A stretch of 34,844 bases of DNA from Lentisphaeria bacterium (GCA_017457105.1 JAFTIA010000111.1:1-34844), one strand, 5' to 3'; positions 15,210-24,095 are shown, counted from the first letter of the stretch. Notes: a model not told the origin generated them from the letters alone. Program-made: numbers and translations.

Positions 15210-16000
15210 AAAAACTGACCGTTTCCAGTTTCCGGAAAATGAAGGAAGCCGGGGAAAAGATCGTGATGGTCACCGCCTACGATGCCCCCACTGCCGCCAT
15301 GGCTTATGAAGCCGGGGTGGAAATGCTTCTGGTGGGCGATTCTCTGGGCATGGCGGTATTGGGTTACAAGAATACATTGCCTGTAACCATGGAAGATATG
15401 CTTCATCATTGCAAAGCTGTCCGCCGCGGTGCGCCGGAGGCTTTTGTGGTGGGGGATATGACATTTATGAGTTATCAGATCTCCACGGAGGAGGCTCTGC
15501 ACAATGCCGCAAGGCTGATGAAAGAAGCCGGATGTAACGCCGTCAAACTGGAGGGCGGGGCGGAATATGCGCCTCTGGTTGGCCGCCTTGCCGCCTGCGG
15601 GATCCCGGTGGTGGCTCATGCCGGGCTTCTGCCCCAGAAGGTGGAAGCCATGGGGGGCTACCGGGTGCAGGGAAAGACCGAAGAGGCTGCCCGTCAGCTT
15701 CTTGCGGATGCGCATGCTCTGGAGGATGCCGGAGCGTTTGCACTGGTTCTGGAGTGCATTCCGGCTGCGCTGGCAGAAAAAATCTCCGGGGAATTGACCA
15801 TTCCCACCATCGGCATCGGTGCCGGGATCGGGTGCAATGGTCAGGTGCAGGTGATCCATGATATTCTGGGGATGTCCTGTTATCTGCCCAAACACGCCAA
15901 ATGTTATGCGGATGCGGGTTCCATGATCCGCAAGGCGTTGGGGGATTATGTAGCGGAAGTAAAAGCAGGTTCTTTCCCCGGGCCGGGGAACAGTTTCTGA
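15206..16000 (+). CDS. panB: 3-methyl-2-oxobutanoate hydroxymethyltransferase (264 aa)
   Basis: Makes ketopantoate from alpha-ketoisovalerate and methylene-tetrahydrofolate, the first committed step of pantothenate and CoA synthesis. The metal-binding acids are D45 (VGDSLGM), D84 (VVGDMTFMS) and E116 (KLEGG); the catalytic Glu is E183 (VLECIP). GIGAGIGCNGQVQV near 203-216 is a family signature. ATG 15206 overlaps the upstream TGA as ATGA and is preferred over an in-frame ATG at 15197. panC and panD are not in the window. Confidence 0.95.
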   Translation: MKKLTVSSFRKMKEAGEKIVMVTAYDAPTAAMAYEAGVEMLLVGDSLGMAVLGYKNTLPVTMEDMLHHCKAVRRGAPEAFVVGDMTFMSYQISTEEALHNAARLMKEAGCNAVKLEGGAEYAPLVGRLAACGIPVVAHAGLLPQKVEAMGGYRVQGKTEEAARQLLADAHALEDAGAFALVLECIPAALAEKISGELTIPTIGIGAGIGCNGQVQVIHDILGMSCYLPKHAKCYADAGSMIRKALGDYVAEVKAGSFPGPGNSF

Positions 16001-16074
16001 TGTTTTTGCCGGAGAGCCACGCTTTCCGGAGTTGAAATCGAATGCGCTGCTGCGCGGAAAATGGGGGCGGCAGA

Positions 16075-17016
16075 ATGTACAGATATTATGAATTGATCGA
16101 CGGGCGGGTGACCCATTGCCCCGGCGACGAAGAGGGGCGGATCGCCATTTACAGCGATCCCACGGATGAAGAAAAGCGTTTCCTTATTGAGGAATACGGT
16201 ATCGACGAACACACCCTCAATTCTGCTCTGGACGATGACGAACTTTCCCGTGTGGAGTTCGAGAGCAACCATGTTGCCGTCATTCTCAAACGCCCCAGCA
16301 ATTATACGGCGGACCGTTCACTGGAATTCCGGGTGGTATCCACCGGGGCGTTTCTTTTCAAAGACCGGATCATCATTGTTCAGGCGGAACAGTCGCCTCT
16401 TTTTGAACACGGCCGTATTCCCATCCGGGGGACCAGTGTGCAGGGGATCTTACTGCGGCTTCTGCACCATTCCACCCATCACTTTCTGGAACATTTGCGG
16501 ATCATCCGCACCATTTCCGATGAGATCGAGGCGCAGATCGAATTTTCCGTGACCAACAAGGCTCTGGTGAATATGTTCACACTTTTGAAGAGTTTGACCT
16601 ACTACGAAAGTGCCACCAGTGCCAATTTGCTCCTCCTTGCCAAACTGCGGAACGATGCCCGGAAAGTGGGTTTTAATGAGGAAGAGATCGACTTTCTGGA
16701 AGATATTACGGTCGAAAACAAGCAGTGCGACAACCTTGCCAATATTTATACCGGGATTTTGACCGGCATGTCCGATGCCCGTGTATCTGTTGTCAGCAAC
16801 AATCTGGCGATCATCATGAAATATCTGGCAGTGATCAATGTGGTCTTTATGCCCATCAACGTACTGGTGGGCATGGGCGGCATGTCTGAATTTACCGCCA
16901 TGACCGAAGGTTTGTGGTGGCCCCACGCTTACAGCGCATTTCTGCTGCTGGTGGTGGCGGTGGGGTACATTACCTATCTCTTGATACGCAATATCGGAAA
17001 CACTACCAACAAATAG
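16075..17016 (+). CDS. CorA-like divalent cation transporter without the GMN signature (313 aa)
   Basis: A CorA-superfamily inner-membrane channel: an acidic cytoplasmic N-terminal domain (about 1-240) with long helical stretches, then two C-terminal transmembrane helices (about 246-266 and 286-304) joined by a short loop. The loop should carry GMN, which forms the selectivity filter; here the sequence is VGMGGMSEF (265-273), so Asn is missing. Relatives with GxGGMSE-like loops exist as far as I recall, but ion choice is uncertain. The ATG at 16075 is chosen over 16042 because homologous sequence begins with MYRYYELIDG; the ribosome-binding site is weak either way. It converges with the CaCA antiporter, 4 nt away. 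Confidence 0.85.
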   Translation: MYRYYELIDGRVTHCPGDEEGRIAIYSDPTDEEKRFLIEEYGIDEHTLNSALDDDELSRVEFESNHVAVILKRPSNYTADRSLEFRVVSTGAFLFKDRIIIVQAEQSPLFEHGRIPIRGTSVQGILLRLLHHSTHHFLEHLRIIRTISDEIEAQIEFSVTNKALVNMFTLLKSLTYYESATSANLLLLAKLRNDARKVGFNEEEIDFLEDITVENKQCDNLANIYTGILTGMSDARVSVVSNNLAIIMKYLAVINVVFMPINVLVGMGGMSEFTAMTEGLWWPHAYSAFLLLVVAVGYITYLLIRNIGNTTNK

Positions 17017-17020
17017 AGTC

Positions 17021-17965
17021 TTACACCCGGCTGATGAGGTACGCCGAGTAAAGACAGGCGGCAAGCAGGAATGCTCCGCCTGTCAGACGGCTGATGGCGG
17101 GACGGAATTTCATGACCAGTGCCAATGCCAGTGTTGTACCCAGCATCATTGCCAGGTCTGCAAGAGCGATCCCCGGGGCGCAGATGGGGTGGATCAGCGG
17201 GGCGATCCCCATGATGACAAGGATGTTGAGGATATTGGAGCCCACCACATTACCGATGGCAATGTCCTGTTCCCCTTTGAATGCCGCCACAGCGGAAGTT
17301 GCCAGTTCCGGAAGACTTGTTCCCAGAGCCACGATGGTAAGGCCGATCACCGCATCCGGAATACCGAATTTTTCAGCGGCAAAGACGGCACTTGTCAGGA
17401 AAAGTTTTGCGCCCAGCATCAGGGAGCCGATACCGAGAAGTGTCAGCAGCGCGGCCCAGTGGAGCTTCAAAATCGTTTCCTCCTCCTCTGTTTCTGCATT
17501 TTCCTGCCGGGAAGAGCGGATCTGGAAAACGGTGTAGGCTATGCCGATCAGGAGCAGTACTGCCCCTGCAAGACGCCCCACTCCGCCCAGAAAATAGGCG
17601 GAAAACGCCAGCAATAGAGTGATCCCCAGCAGAAGCGGCATATCCAGTTTCAGCATTTTGCGGTTGACCGCAATGGGGGCAATCAATGCGGAGAGCCCCA
17701 GAATGACTGAGATGTTGCAGATATTGGAGCCGATCACATTCCCCAGAGAAACATCGCCTTTCCCGCCCAGAGCAGAAAGAATGCTGACGACCAGCTCCGG
17801 CGCACTGGTGGCAAATGCGACCAGCGTCAACCCGATAACAAGGGGAGAAATACGGCATTTGCGGGCAATGCTCACACCGCCCCGGACCATCCATTCTGCA
17901 CCGTAATAAAGCAAAGTCAATCCGGCGACGCCGAAAACACCGCACCACAACCAATTCATCGTCAT
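17021..17965 (-). CDS. Calcium/sodium antiporter, CaCA superfamily, YrbG-like (314 aa)
   Basis: An inner-membrane cation exchanger with about ten helices in two homologous halves. The alpha repeats are clear: GLTLVAFATSAPELVVS (45-61, with E57) plus GNVIGSN (75-81), and GLTIVALGTSLPELATS (208-224, with E220) plus GNVVGSN (238-244). An acidic cytoplasmic loop (ENAETEEEE, 155-163) separates the halves. The ATG at 17965 has TGAGG six bases upstream; an upstream GTG overlaps that site. It could be read from the tRNA-Gly promoter upstream, since no strong hairpin separates them. Confidence 0.92.
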   Translation of the reverse strand: MTMNWLWCGVFGVAGLTLLYYGAEWMVRGGVSIARKCRISPLVIGLTLVAFATSAPELVVSILSALGGKGDVSLGNVIGSNICNISVILGLSALIAPIAVNRKMLKLDMPLLLGITLLLAFSAYFLGGVGRLAGAVLLLIGIAYTVFQIRSSRQENAETEEEETILKLHWAALLTLLGIGSLMLGAKLFLTSAVFAAEKFGIPDAVIGLTIVALGTSLPELATSAVAAFKGEQDIAIGNVVGSNILNILVIMGIAPLIHPICAPGIALADLAMMLGTTLALALVMKFRPAISRLTGGAFLLAACLYSAYLISRV

Positions 17966-18039
17966 TGAGAACCTCACAAGTTACAGGGGCCGAGTGGCGA
18001 GTGGTGAAGAAACCGGCCGGGGGCCCGGGCAAAAAAAAA

Positions 18040-18113
18040 TGGAGCGGGTGACCGGAGTCGAACCGGCGTCGCCAGCTTGGGAAGCTGGAGCATAACCGTT
18101 TTGCTACACCCGC
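18040..18113 (-). tRNA. tRNA-Gly, anticodon CCC
   Basis: The 74-nt - strand transcript folds as a cloverleaf: acceptor GCGGGTG/CACCCGC, D-arm GCA...TGC, anticodon stem CCAGC/GCTGG with loop TTCCCAA (anticodon CCC, reading GGG), T-stem GCCGG/CCGGT with loop TTCGACT, discriminator T, and encoded CCA. GCGGG at the 5' end and the T discriminator fit bacterial tRNA-Gly. Nine T residues follow the CCA directly, and a GC-only palindrome (GCCCGGGC at 18023-18030) comes next. Confidence 0.95.
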
Positions 18114-18129
18114 TCGTGTATACCTCTAT

Positions 18130-18157
18130 ACAATAACGCAGAATGTCAAAAATGCAA
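18130..18157 (-). promoter_or_regulatory. Candidate tRNA-Gly promoter
   Basis: On the - strand: TTGCAT (18157-18152), 16-bp spacer, TATTGT (18135-18130). The predicted start lies about ten bases before the mature 5' end. Two perfect TTGACA hexamers also occur (18149-18144 and 18164-18159) but have no -10 at suitable spacing. Confidence 0.4.
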
Positions 18158-18185
18158 GTGTCAACTGTTTTTTTTTGCAAAAAAC

Positions 18186-18213
18186 TTGAAAAAAATCCGG
18201 AAGTTGCTACTTT
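18186..18213 (+). promoter_or_regulatory. Candidate promoter of the lipoprotein-tadA-C39 operon
   Basis: TTGAAA (18186-18191), 16-bp spacer, TACTTT (18208-18213), with TGC before the -10. GTGAGG then precedes the ATG at 18240. Confidence 0.5.
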
Positions 18214-18239
18214 AACAGTAAAACAAGTGAGGTTTTGCT

Positions 18240-18626
18240 ATGGGTAGATTGTTCCGTATTTTCGTTGTCGTGTTTTCAGTGGCATTGCTTGCCGGGTGTG
18301 TGACTGAAAAAATTCCGGCGGAAGACCTGGATGTTCTGACAGTGTGCCGCCGGGAGATCGCTACTCTCCAGTCGCCGGAAATCAGCCCCAACAGTAAATT
18401 GAAGTATGACGCCGCCAAATCCCTGTTGGAAAAGGTGGATTTTTCCTACATCCGCCGGGTGGAAACGCTGGACGCCATTTTCAGTTCTGTGGATGCCCAG
18501 GTGGATAAACCCAATTCCCGGAGTCAGGTGTTGAGTTTTTATTACCAGTACGGCAATCGCTCCATCCGTTTTGTATTCAGCCGCTATAACAATATCGTGA
18601 CCCGTTTTGAGGTCATTGAAAAGTGA
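18240..18626 (+). CDS. Small lipoprotein of unknown function (128 aa)
   Basis: A type II signal peptide ends in the lipobox LLAGC with the lipidated Cys at C20, so the protein is anchored to a membrane facing the periplasm. The mature part of about 108 residues is charged and alpha/beta in character, with aromatic-rich strands near the C-terminus (FYYQYGNRSIRFVF). I do not recognise a family. Its stop overlaps the tadA start by one base (TGATG), which couples translation to a cytoplasmic tRNA enzyme, a pairing without clear logic. Confidence 0.8.
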   Translation: MGRLFRIFVVVFSVALLAGCVTEKIPAEDLDVLTVCRREIATLQSPEISPNSKLKYDAAKSLLEKVDFSYIRRVETLDAIFSSVDAQVDKPNSRSQVLSFYYQYGNRSIRFVFSRYNNIVTRFEVIEK

Positions 18627-19084
18627 TGTCTGACGCAGATTTCATGGGGGAAGCTCTGGCGGAAGCCCGGCTTGCCGCCGAAGCCGGGGAAGTGCCCGTG
18701 GGAGCGGTGGCTGTTTGCGGGGGCAAAATCATTGCCCGTGCCCGCAACCGGGTGGAGGCTGCGGGCGATGCCACCTGTCACGCGGAGATCGAACTCCTGA
18801 AACAGTGCGCTCAAGTCCGTGGTGATTGGCGTATGGAAGATGTGGAGATCTATGTTACCAAAGAACCCTGTGCCATGTGTGCCGGAGCCATGGTCAATGC
18901 CCGTGTGAAACGGGTGATTTTCGGCTTGCCGGATCCCCGGAGCGGCTGCTGCGGTTCGGCGCTGGATGTGGCCGGATTCCCGGGAATGTTGTGGCAGGTG
19001 GAAGCCTGCGGGGGGGTGCGGCAGGAAGAGTGTCTGGAAGTGATGCGTTCCTTTTTCCGGAAAGTGCGGGAGAAAAAAGCATGA
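18626..19084 (+). CDS. tadA: tRNA-specific adenosine deaminase TadA (152 aa)
   Basis: Deaminates A34 to inosine in the wobble position of tRNA-Arg(ACG). The zinc site is H52-A-E54, with E54 as proton shuttle, and P81-C82-x-x-C85. EVPVGAVAV and the C-terminal VIFGLPDPRSG are typical for TadA rather than other deaminases. Start at ATG 18626, overlapping the previous stop. Its own stop overlaps the next ATG (ATGA). Confidence 0.93.
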   Translation: MSDADFMGEALAEARLAAEAGEVPVGAVAVCGGKIIARARNRVEAAGDATCHAEIELLKQCAQVRGDWRMEDVEIYVTKEPCAMCAGAMVNARVKRVIFGLPDPRSGCCGSALDVAGFPGMLWQVEACGGVRQEECLEVMRSFFRKVREKKA

Positions 19085-20349
19085 AAAAAATTCTTTTATT
19101 TGTGTGGATGGTTTTGGCTGTGCTGGCTTCTGGGGCAGATCTGCAAACTTTGCTGACCCCGCCTGCCGGGAGTTTCTGGAACAGAGGGGTTGCGGATTTA
19201 CAGAAAAATACCGGTGTCAGATTCCGGTGGGGGACCCGGGATCGTAAGTCCATCCGTTATTCCCCGAAAAAAGGGACTGTTTCCAGCGTAAGTTGGCTGG
19301 ATCAGCCGGTGTGCGAGATCCTTTGCACGCTGGGGAGTCCTGCCGGAAAACTGCAGTCCATGACCATTTCCATTTACAACCGGGGCGATGGCGGAGCCAT
19401 GAATGACCGGGATTTCAAACGGCTGCAGGAGCGGGCGGAAGAAGCCGTCAGCAAACTTGCCGGAAACAATGTCCAGCCGGTGCGGGACCGTATGCGAATG
19501 GCACGGGAAACGGTTTTTTCCCGGACATGGCACGGGCCGGAAGTCCGTTGGCAGCTTTTGTGGTGCGAATCCGACCGGGGGGCGGAATACCTGACGCTGA
19601 AAGCTCTCCACCCCTCGCTTCCGGAGGAAAAACTCCGGAAAGCTGTAAAGGCCGCTGTGGATAAAAAGATGCTTCCCGCCATGGTGAAAAAACAGGAGGA
19701 CGGCAGTCTTTTTATGGATGTTCCCATGATCGATCAGGGGGAAAAGGGGTATTGCGCGGCCGCCACCATGGCACGGGTGATCTGCTATTACGGCGGCGAG
19801 ATAGATCAGAATCAGGCGGCGCAGGTGATCGGTACCGATGCCCAGTTCGGCACTTCCTGCCGGGGGATGCTGAAAAAACTGGAACAGGAAAAGTCCATGC
19901 TGAATGTACGGACGCAAATGCTGTACGAATTTCAGGATTTCAGTTCCTTTAATGACATCCGGAAGTTTGTATCCCGCTACAACCGCGCAGCCCGTTCCAT
20001 GAAGAAGAAAAGCATCCGACTGGAAGATCATATCAAAACTTCCGGCAGGACCCGGACATTGGATCTGGACAGCCTGAATAAAGAAATCGATAAAGAGGTG
20101 TACCGCCAGATGCGGATCAAAGATAAAGACTATGCTAAATTCCGGAGAGAGGTTGAAGCCGCCATCCGGCAGGGATTGCCGATCCTGTGGATGATCCCCG
20201 GGCATATCCGTTTGATCGTGGGAATGGATCCCGGGAAAGATCAAATCTTCTATTCAGACAGCTGGGGAAGCGGGCACGAATTGAAAAAAATGCCCTTTCA
20301 GGAGGCTTTTATTCTGACACACCGGATCTTTGTCCTGATTCCACGGTAA
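19081..20349 (+). CDS. Secreted C39-like papain-fold cysteine peptidase (422 aa)
   Basis: A signal peptide covers about residues 1-18 (KK, hydrophobic core, ASG). Residues 19-205 are an unassigned N-terminal region. From 211 a C39-like domain follows: Q219 and C225 in DQGEKGYCAAATMARVICYYG, H375 in MIPGHIRLIVG and D393 in FYSDSWGSG, the expected oxyanion Gln, nucleophile, His and Asp. About 150 residues lie between Cys and His, including a basic, helical insertion (about 295-360). It is not fused to an ABC transporter as bacteriocin-processing C39 proteins are, so an extracytoplasmic hydrolase of unknown substrate is the likely role. The start at 19081 overlaps the tadA stop codon. Confidence 0.8.
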   Translation: MKKILLFVWMVLAVLASGADLQTLLTPPAGSFWNRGVADLQKNTGVRFRWGTRDRKSIRYSPKKGTVSSVSWLDQPVCEILCTLGSPAGKLQSMTISIYNRGDGGAMNDRDFKRLQERAEEAVSKLAGNNVQPVRDRMRMARETVFSRTWHGPEVRWQLLWCESDRGAEYLTLKALHPSLPEEKLRKAVKAAVDKKMLPAMVKKQEDGSLFMDVPMIDQGEKGYCAAATMARVICYYGGEIDQNQAAQVIGTDAQFGTSCRGMLKKLEQEKSMLNVRTQMLYEFQDFSSFNDIRKFVSRYNRAARSMKKKSIRLEDHIKTSGRTRTLDLDSLNKEIDKEVYRQMRIKDKDYAKFRREVEAAIRQGLPILWMIPGHIRLIVGMDPGKDQIFYSDSWGSGHELKKMPFQEAFILTHRIFVLIPR

Positions 20350-20354
20350 AAAAA

Positions 20355-20383
20355 TTCGCATTTTAGCAGAAAAGGTGTATATT
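20355..20383 (+). promoter_or_regulatory. Weak candidate promoter of the etf operon
   Basis: TTCGCA (20355-20360), 17-bp spacer, TATATT (20378-20383). An alternative is TTGTCT (20388-20393) with TAAAAA (20411-20416). The 99-bp gap is the only sizeable one before thirteen kilobases of packed genes, so a promoter is expected here. Confidence 0.35.
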
Positions 20384-20448
20384 AACCTTGTCTTATTGTA
20401 TTCTTTGGAATAAAAACCATAAAACAACTAAATAAGGGAGACGAAATC

Positions 20449-21342
20449 GTGAGTCGTACAGTTCTCGTTTTCGTAAAACAGGTTCCGGATACCCAGAATA
20501 TCACCGGCGACGCCATGACGCCGGAGGGTACCGTCAACCGTGCTGCACTTCCGGCCATTTTCAACCCGGAAGATTTGAACGCTCTTGAAATGGCTCTTCA
20601 GCTCAAGGACCGCTATGGCATGCACGTCACGGTGGCGACCATGGGCCCGCCGAAAGCCGCCGAGATCCTGCGGGATTGTCTTTGCCGGGGTGCGGATGAA
20701 GCCATTCTTCTGACGGACCGTGCTTTTGCCGGTGCGGATACGCTGGCTACCAGTTATGCCTTGAGCTGCTGTGCCGCCAAGGTGCAGGATGTGGCAGTAG
20801 TGCTGTGCGGCCGTCAGGCTATCGACGGGGATACCGCCCAGGTGGGACCCCAGCTCAGCGAAAAGATGCAGTCCCCCCAAATTTGCTACGCAGAAGATGT
20901 GGTGGAAATGACGGAAAACTCCATTACCGTCCGTCGGCGCATCGATGGCGGTTATGAAGTTCTGCAGTCCCCCCTGCCGGCTCTGCTGACGGTGGTGGAC
21001 AGCAACGATCCCCGGCCCATGGCGGCCCGCCGGATCATGAAGTACAAGCGTGCCAAAACCATGTCCGAGATCCGTGCTGCTCTGGGCGGTGCGGAAGCGG
21101 ATGCCGCGGCGGTTTCCGCCGAAGCGGCCCGTCTGGATGCGGCGGGGCTTTTGATCCGGGAGTGGAGCGCGGCGGATGCCGGTGCGGATCTTTCCCGCAC
21201 GGGTCTTGCCGGTTCTCCCACCAAGGTCAAGCAGGTGATGAGCGTGGTGCTGACCGCCGGGGAAGCAAAGAAAGTGGAGCCGACTGCGGACGGTGTTACC
21301 GCTTTGATCCATGAACTGATTGCTGATCATACGTTGGGGTGA
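20449..21342 (+). CDS. etfB: Electron transfer flavoprotein, beta subunit (297 aa)
   Basis: Pairs with the alpha subunit to shuttle electrons from acyl-CoA dehydrogenases. It begins VLVFVKQVPDTQN, has the family's NPEDLNALEMAL segment, and a nucleotide-binding loop GRQAIDGDTAQVGP near residues 124-137. That loop resembles anaerobe-type (group II, potentially bifurcating) EtfB proteins, which bind a second FAD there instead of AMP. GTG at 20449 is the start, with AAGGGAG at 20434-20440. At 297 residues it is longer than typical (about 260), with an Ala-rich C-terminal extension. First gene of the long operon. Confidence 0.93.
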   Translation: MSRTVLVFVKQVPDTQNITGDAMTPEGTVNRAALPAIFNPEDLNALEMALQLKDRYGMHVTVATMGPPKAAEILRDCLCRGADEAILLTDRAFAGADTLATSYALSCCAAKVQDVAVVLCGRQAIDGDTAQVGPQLSEKMQSPQICYAEDVVEMTENSITVRRRIDGGYEVLQSPLPALLTVVDSNDPRPMAARRIMKYKRAKTMSEIRAALGGAEADAAAVSAEAARLDAAGLLIREWSAADAGADLSRTGLAGSPTKVKQVMSVVLTAGEAKKVEPTADGVTALIHELIADHTLG

Positions 21343-21346
21343 TATC

Positions 21347-22357
21347 ATGGGAAATGTATGGGTTTTTATTGAACAGGAAGGCGGTAAGATCGCCGATGTG
21401 AGTCTGGAACTGGTCTGCAAAGCCCGTGAGCTGGCAGACGAACTGGGCGTGAAGGTGGAAGCTTTGCTGCTGGGGGACAATCTCTCCGGTTGCACGGATA
21501 CCCTGATCAGCTATGGGTGTGATACCGTGTTTCTGGCGGAGGATCCCCGTCTGGAACCCTTTACGGTTCTGCCTTTTGCACGGGTCATCATGGATCTGGT
21601 GCTGGAACACAAGCCGAACATCCTTATGTTCGGTGCCACTTTGAAGGGCCGTGAACTGGCGCCCCGCATCGCTTCCGAAAAACGCTGCGGCCTGACTGCC
21701 GACTGCACCGAACTCAAGATCGATGATTTTGAAGACAAGGTCAACAAGAAGAGCTATACCAATAAGCTGATGCAGATCCGTCCTGCATTCGGCGGCAACA
21801 TTATCGCCACTATTGTGAACACCTGGAACGATCCCCAGATGGTCACCGTCCGTGAAGGCGTGATGAAGATGGGTGAAGCGGATGCTTCCCGCAAGGGTGA
21901 AGTCGTCCGGGTGACCCCCAAACTGACCGATGCCGATACGGTGGTGAAGGTTCTGGAACGGGTCCGTGCCGATCAGGAAGTGGATCTGAAGGGTGCACAG
22001 ATCATCGTGGCAGGCGGCTACGGTGTGGGTTCCAAAGAAAATTTCCAGCTGTTGAAGGATCTGGCGGATGCGCTGGGCGGCGAAGTTGCCGCTTCCCGTG
22101 CCGCCGTGGATGCCGGTTGGGTGGAGCATGCCCGTCAGGTGGGGCAGACCGGTGTTACGGTGCGTCCCCGTCTTTACATTGCCTGCGGGATTTCCGGTGC
22201 CATCCAGCACACGGCCGGGATGAAGGATGCCAAAAAGATCATTGCCATCAACAATGATCCGGATGCCCCCATCTTCTCCATTGCACATTATGCGATTTGC
22301 GGCGACCTGAATACGGTGATCCCGCAGATGATCAAAGCGTTCAAGGCCAAGGCGTAA
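21347..22357 (+). CDS. etfA: Electron transfer flavoprotein, alpha subunit (336 aa)
   Basis: The FAD-binding C-terminal domain is clear: [28 protein letters not shown] and [21 protein letters not shown]. The N-terminal part ([12 protein letters not shown]) is the alpha/beta domain shared with EtfB. ATG 21347, four bases after the etfB stop, is preferred over 21320, which lies inside etfB. The subunits should form a heterodimer used by the acyl-CoA dehydrogenase 17 nt downstream. Confidence 0.95.
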   Translation: MGNVWVFIEQEGGKIADVSLELVCKARELADELGVKVEALLLGDNLSGCTDTLISYGCDTVFLAEDPRLEPFTVLPFARVIMDLVLEHKPNILMFGATLKGRELAPRIASEKRCGLTADCTELKIDDFEDKVNKKSYTNKLMQIRPAFGGNIIATIVNTWNDPQMVTVREGVMKMGEADASRKGEVVRVTPKLTDADTVVKVLERVRADQEVDLKGAQIIVAGGYGVGSKENFQLLKDLADALGGEVAASRAAVDAGWVEHARQVGQTGVTVRPRLYIACGISGAIQHTAGMKDAKKIIAINNDPDAPIFSIAHYAICGDLNTVIPQMIKAFKAKA

Positions 22358-22374
22358 ATTAGGAGGATTTTTCG

Positions 22375-24078
22375 ATGGCGAACTTTTTTCAGGACAATCG
22401 CGACCTCATGTTTACGCTGGGGAATCTGGATCTGAAGGATACCGTATCTCTGCGTGAACAGGGCTTTAAATTTACCGAAAACTGCGACTATGCACCTGTG
22501 GATCTGGCAGATGCGCTTGATAACTACCGGCGGGTGCTGGAAGTTGTCGGCGGCATTTGCGGCGACCGCATTGCTCCCCGCAGCCGGACGGTGGACGAAG
22601 AAGGCCCGGAATTTGAAAACAATACGGTGACCTATCACCCGCTGACACAGCAGAACATTGCCGACCTGACCAAGGCGGAAGTTTCCGGCGTGATGCTGCC
22701 CTATCAGTACGGCGGGCTGAACTTCCCGGTGACGGTTTACACCATGATGACCGAAATGGTCTCCCGTGCGGATGCTTCTTTGCAGAATATTTTCGGTCTG
22801 CAGGATATTGCCGAAACCATCTGCCTTTTCGGGAATGAAGAACAGAAGGCGCAGTATCTGCCCGGTTTTGCCACCGGGGAATACGATGGGGCCATGGACT
22901 TGACCGAGCCGGATTACGGTTCGGATCTGCCCGGCGTCCGTCTGCGGGCGTGGCAGGATGAAAACGGCCAGTGGTATCTGAACGGCATGAAGCGTTTTAT
23001 CACCAACGGCTGTGCCAAGGTACATCTGGTGCTTGCCCGTTCCGAAGAAGGGACCACGGATGCCCGCGGACTCTCCATGTTCATTGCCGAAGCCTGTCCG
23101 CAGCTGGTGGTGCGCCGCATTGAACACAAACTGGGGATCCACGGTGTGGCGACCTGCGAATTGCAGTTCAACGATGTTCCCGCCCAGCTCTGCGGCAAAC
23201 GCAAGTTCGGTTTGATCAAGTATGTGATGAGCCTGATGAACGGTGCCCGTGTGGCCATCAGTGCCCAGGCTGTGGGTGTGGCGGAAGCCGCTTACCGTGC
23301 CGCCCGCCAGTATGCGGCGGAACGGGAACAGTTCAAGAAGACCATCGACCAGTTCCCGGCAGTGTATGACATGCTTTCCAGCATGAAGGTGAAACTGACT
23401 GCCGCCCGCACGCTCCTGTACGAAACCACCCGTGCGGTGGACTTGCGTGACGGTTATACTGCTGCCATGGAACGGGGCGAAGCCGTCCGGGATCAGCAGA
23501 AGTACTGGAACAACGTGGCTGCCACGCTGACTCCCATGTGCAAAGCATTGGCTACGGAAAGTGCCAACCAGATCGCTTACGATGCGTTGCAGATCCACGG
23601 CGGTACGGGGTATATGCACGACTTTGATGTGGAGCGTTACTATCGTGATGCCCGTATCACCAATATTTATGAAGGCACCACCCAGTTGCAGGTGGTGGCG
23701 GCCATCGGCGGTGTTCTGCAGGGGCATTTGAAGAAGGAGATCGACGATCTTCTGGCACTGCCCTTTGAAGGCCGTGCGGCGGAATTGCGTGACATGCTTG
23801 CCGGGTTCAATACCAAACTGGCGGAAGCCGTGCAGTATGTGAACGACAAGAAGGATTCCGCCTATCACGATCTGCGTGCCCGGGATCTGGTGGATATGGC
23901 CACCAGCGTCTATGTGGGGCTTTTGATGCTGCGCAATGCCACCCGTGATGAAGCCCGTATGCCCATTGCGGAACGGTTTGTGCTGGATGCAGTTGTGGAA
24001 GTCGAAAAGCGTTATCTCCGGGTTCTCTCCGGCGATATGCAGCTGATCGAAAAGAAGAATGATATTCTGGATTACTGA
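22375..24078 (+). CDS. Acyl-CoA dehydrogenase, long form with C-terminal extension (567 aa)
   Basis: A flavoprotein that desaturates acyl-CoA, or reduces enoyl-CoA, with EtfAB as partner. LTEPDYGSDL is the conserved FAD/substrate motif, the catalytic Glu is E433 in IYEGTTQLQ (same place as in medium-chain enzymes), and IHGGTGYMHD precedes it. It is about 180 residues longer than the classical enzyme, with an N-terminal helical part and a C-terminal helical domain (from about 470) as in the acetyl-CoA-dehydrogenase-like C family. AGGAGG supports the ATG at 22375. Chain-length preference is unknown. Confidence 0.92.
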   Translation: MANFFQDNRDLMFTLGNLDLKDTVSLREQGFKFTENCDYAPVDLADALDNYRRVLEVVGGICGDRIAPRSRTVDEEGPEFENNTVTYHPLTQQNIADLTKAEVSGVMLPYQYGGLNFPVTVYTMMTEMVSRADASLQNIFGLQDIAETICLFGNEEQKAQYLPGFATGEYDGAMDLTEPDYGSDLPGVRLRAWQDENGQWYLNGMKRFITNGCAKVHLVLARSEEGTTDARGLSMFIAEACPQLVVRRIEHKLGIHGVATCELQFNDVPAQLCGKRKFGLIKYVMSLMNGARVAISAQAVGVAEAAYRAARQYAAEREQFKKTIDQFPAVYDMLSSMKVKLTAARTLLYETTRAVDLRDGYTAAMERGEAVRDQQKYWNNVAATLTPMCKALATESANQIAYDALQIHGGTGYMHDFDVERYYRDARITNIYEGTTQLQVVAAIGGVLQGHLKKEIDDLLALPFEGRAAELRDMLAGFNTKLAEAVQYVNDKKDSAYHDLRARDLVDMATSVYVGLLMLRNATRDEARMPIAERFVLDAVVEVEKRYLRVLSGDMQLIEKKNDILDY

Positions 24079-24095
24079 CAGAGGGGATTGGAAAC

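Noticed and set aside
19081-20349. Bacteriocin export cassette based on the C39-like domain
   Set aside because: There is no ABC transporter domain, no double-glycine leader peptide gene nearby, and the protein has its own secretion signal.
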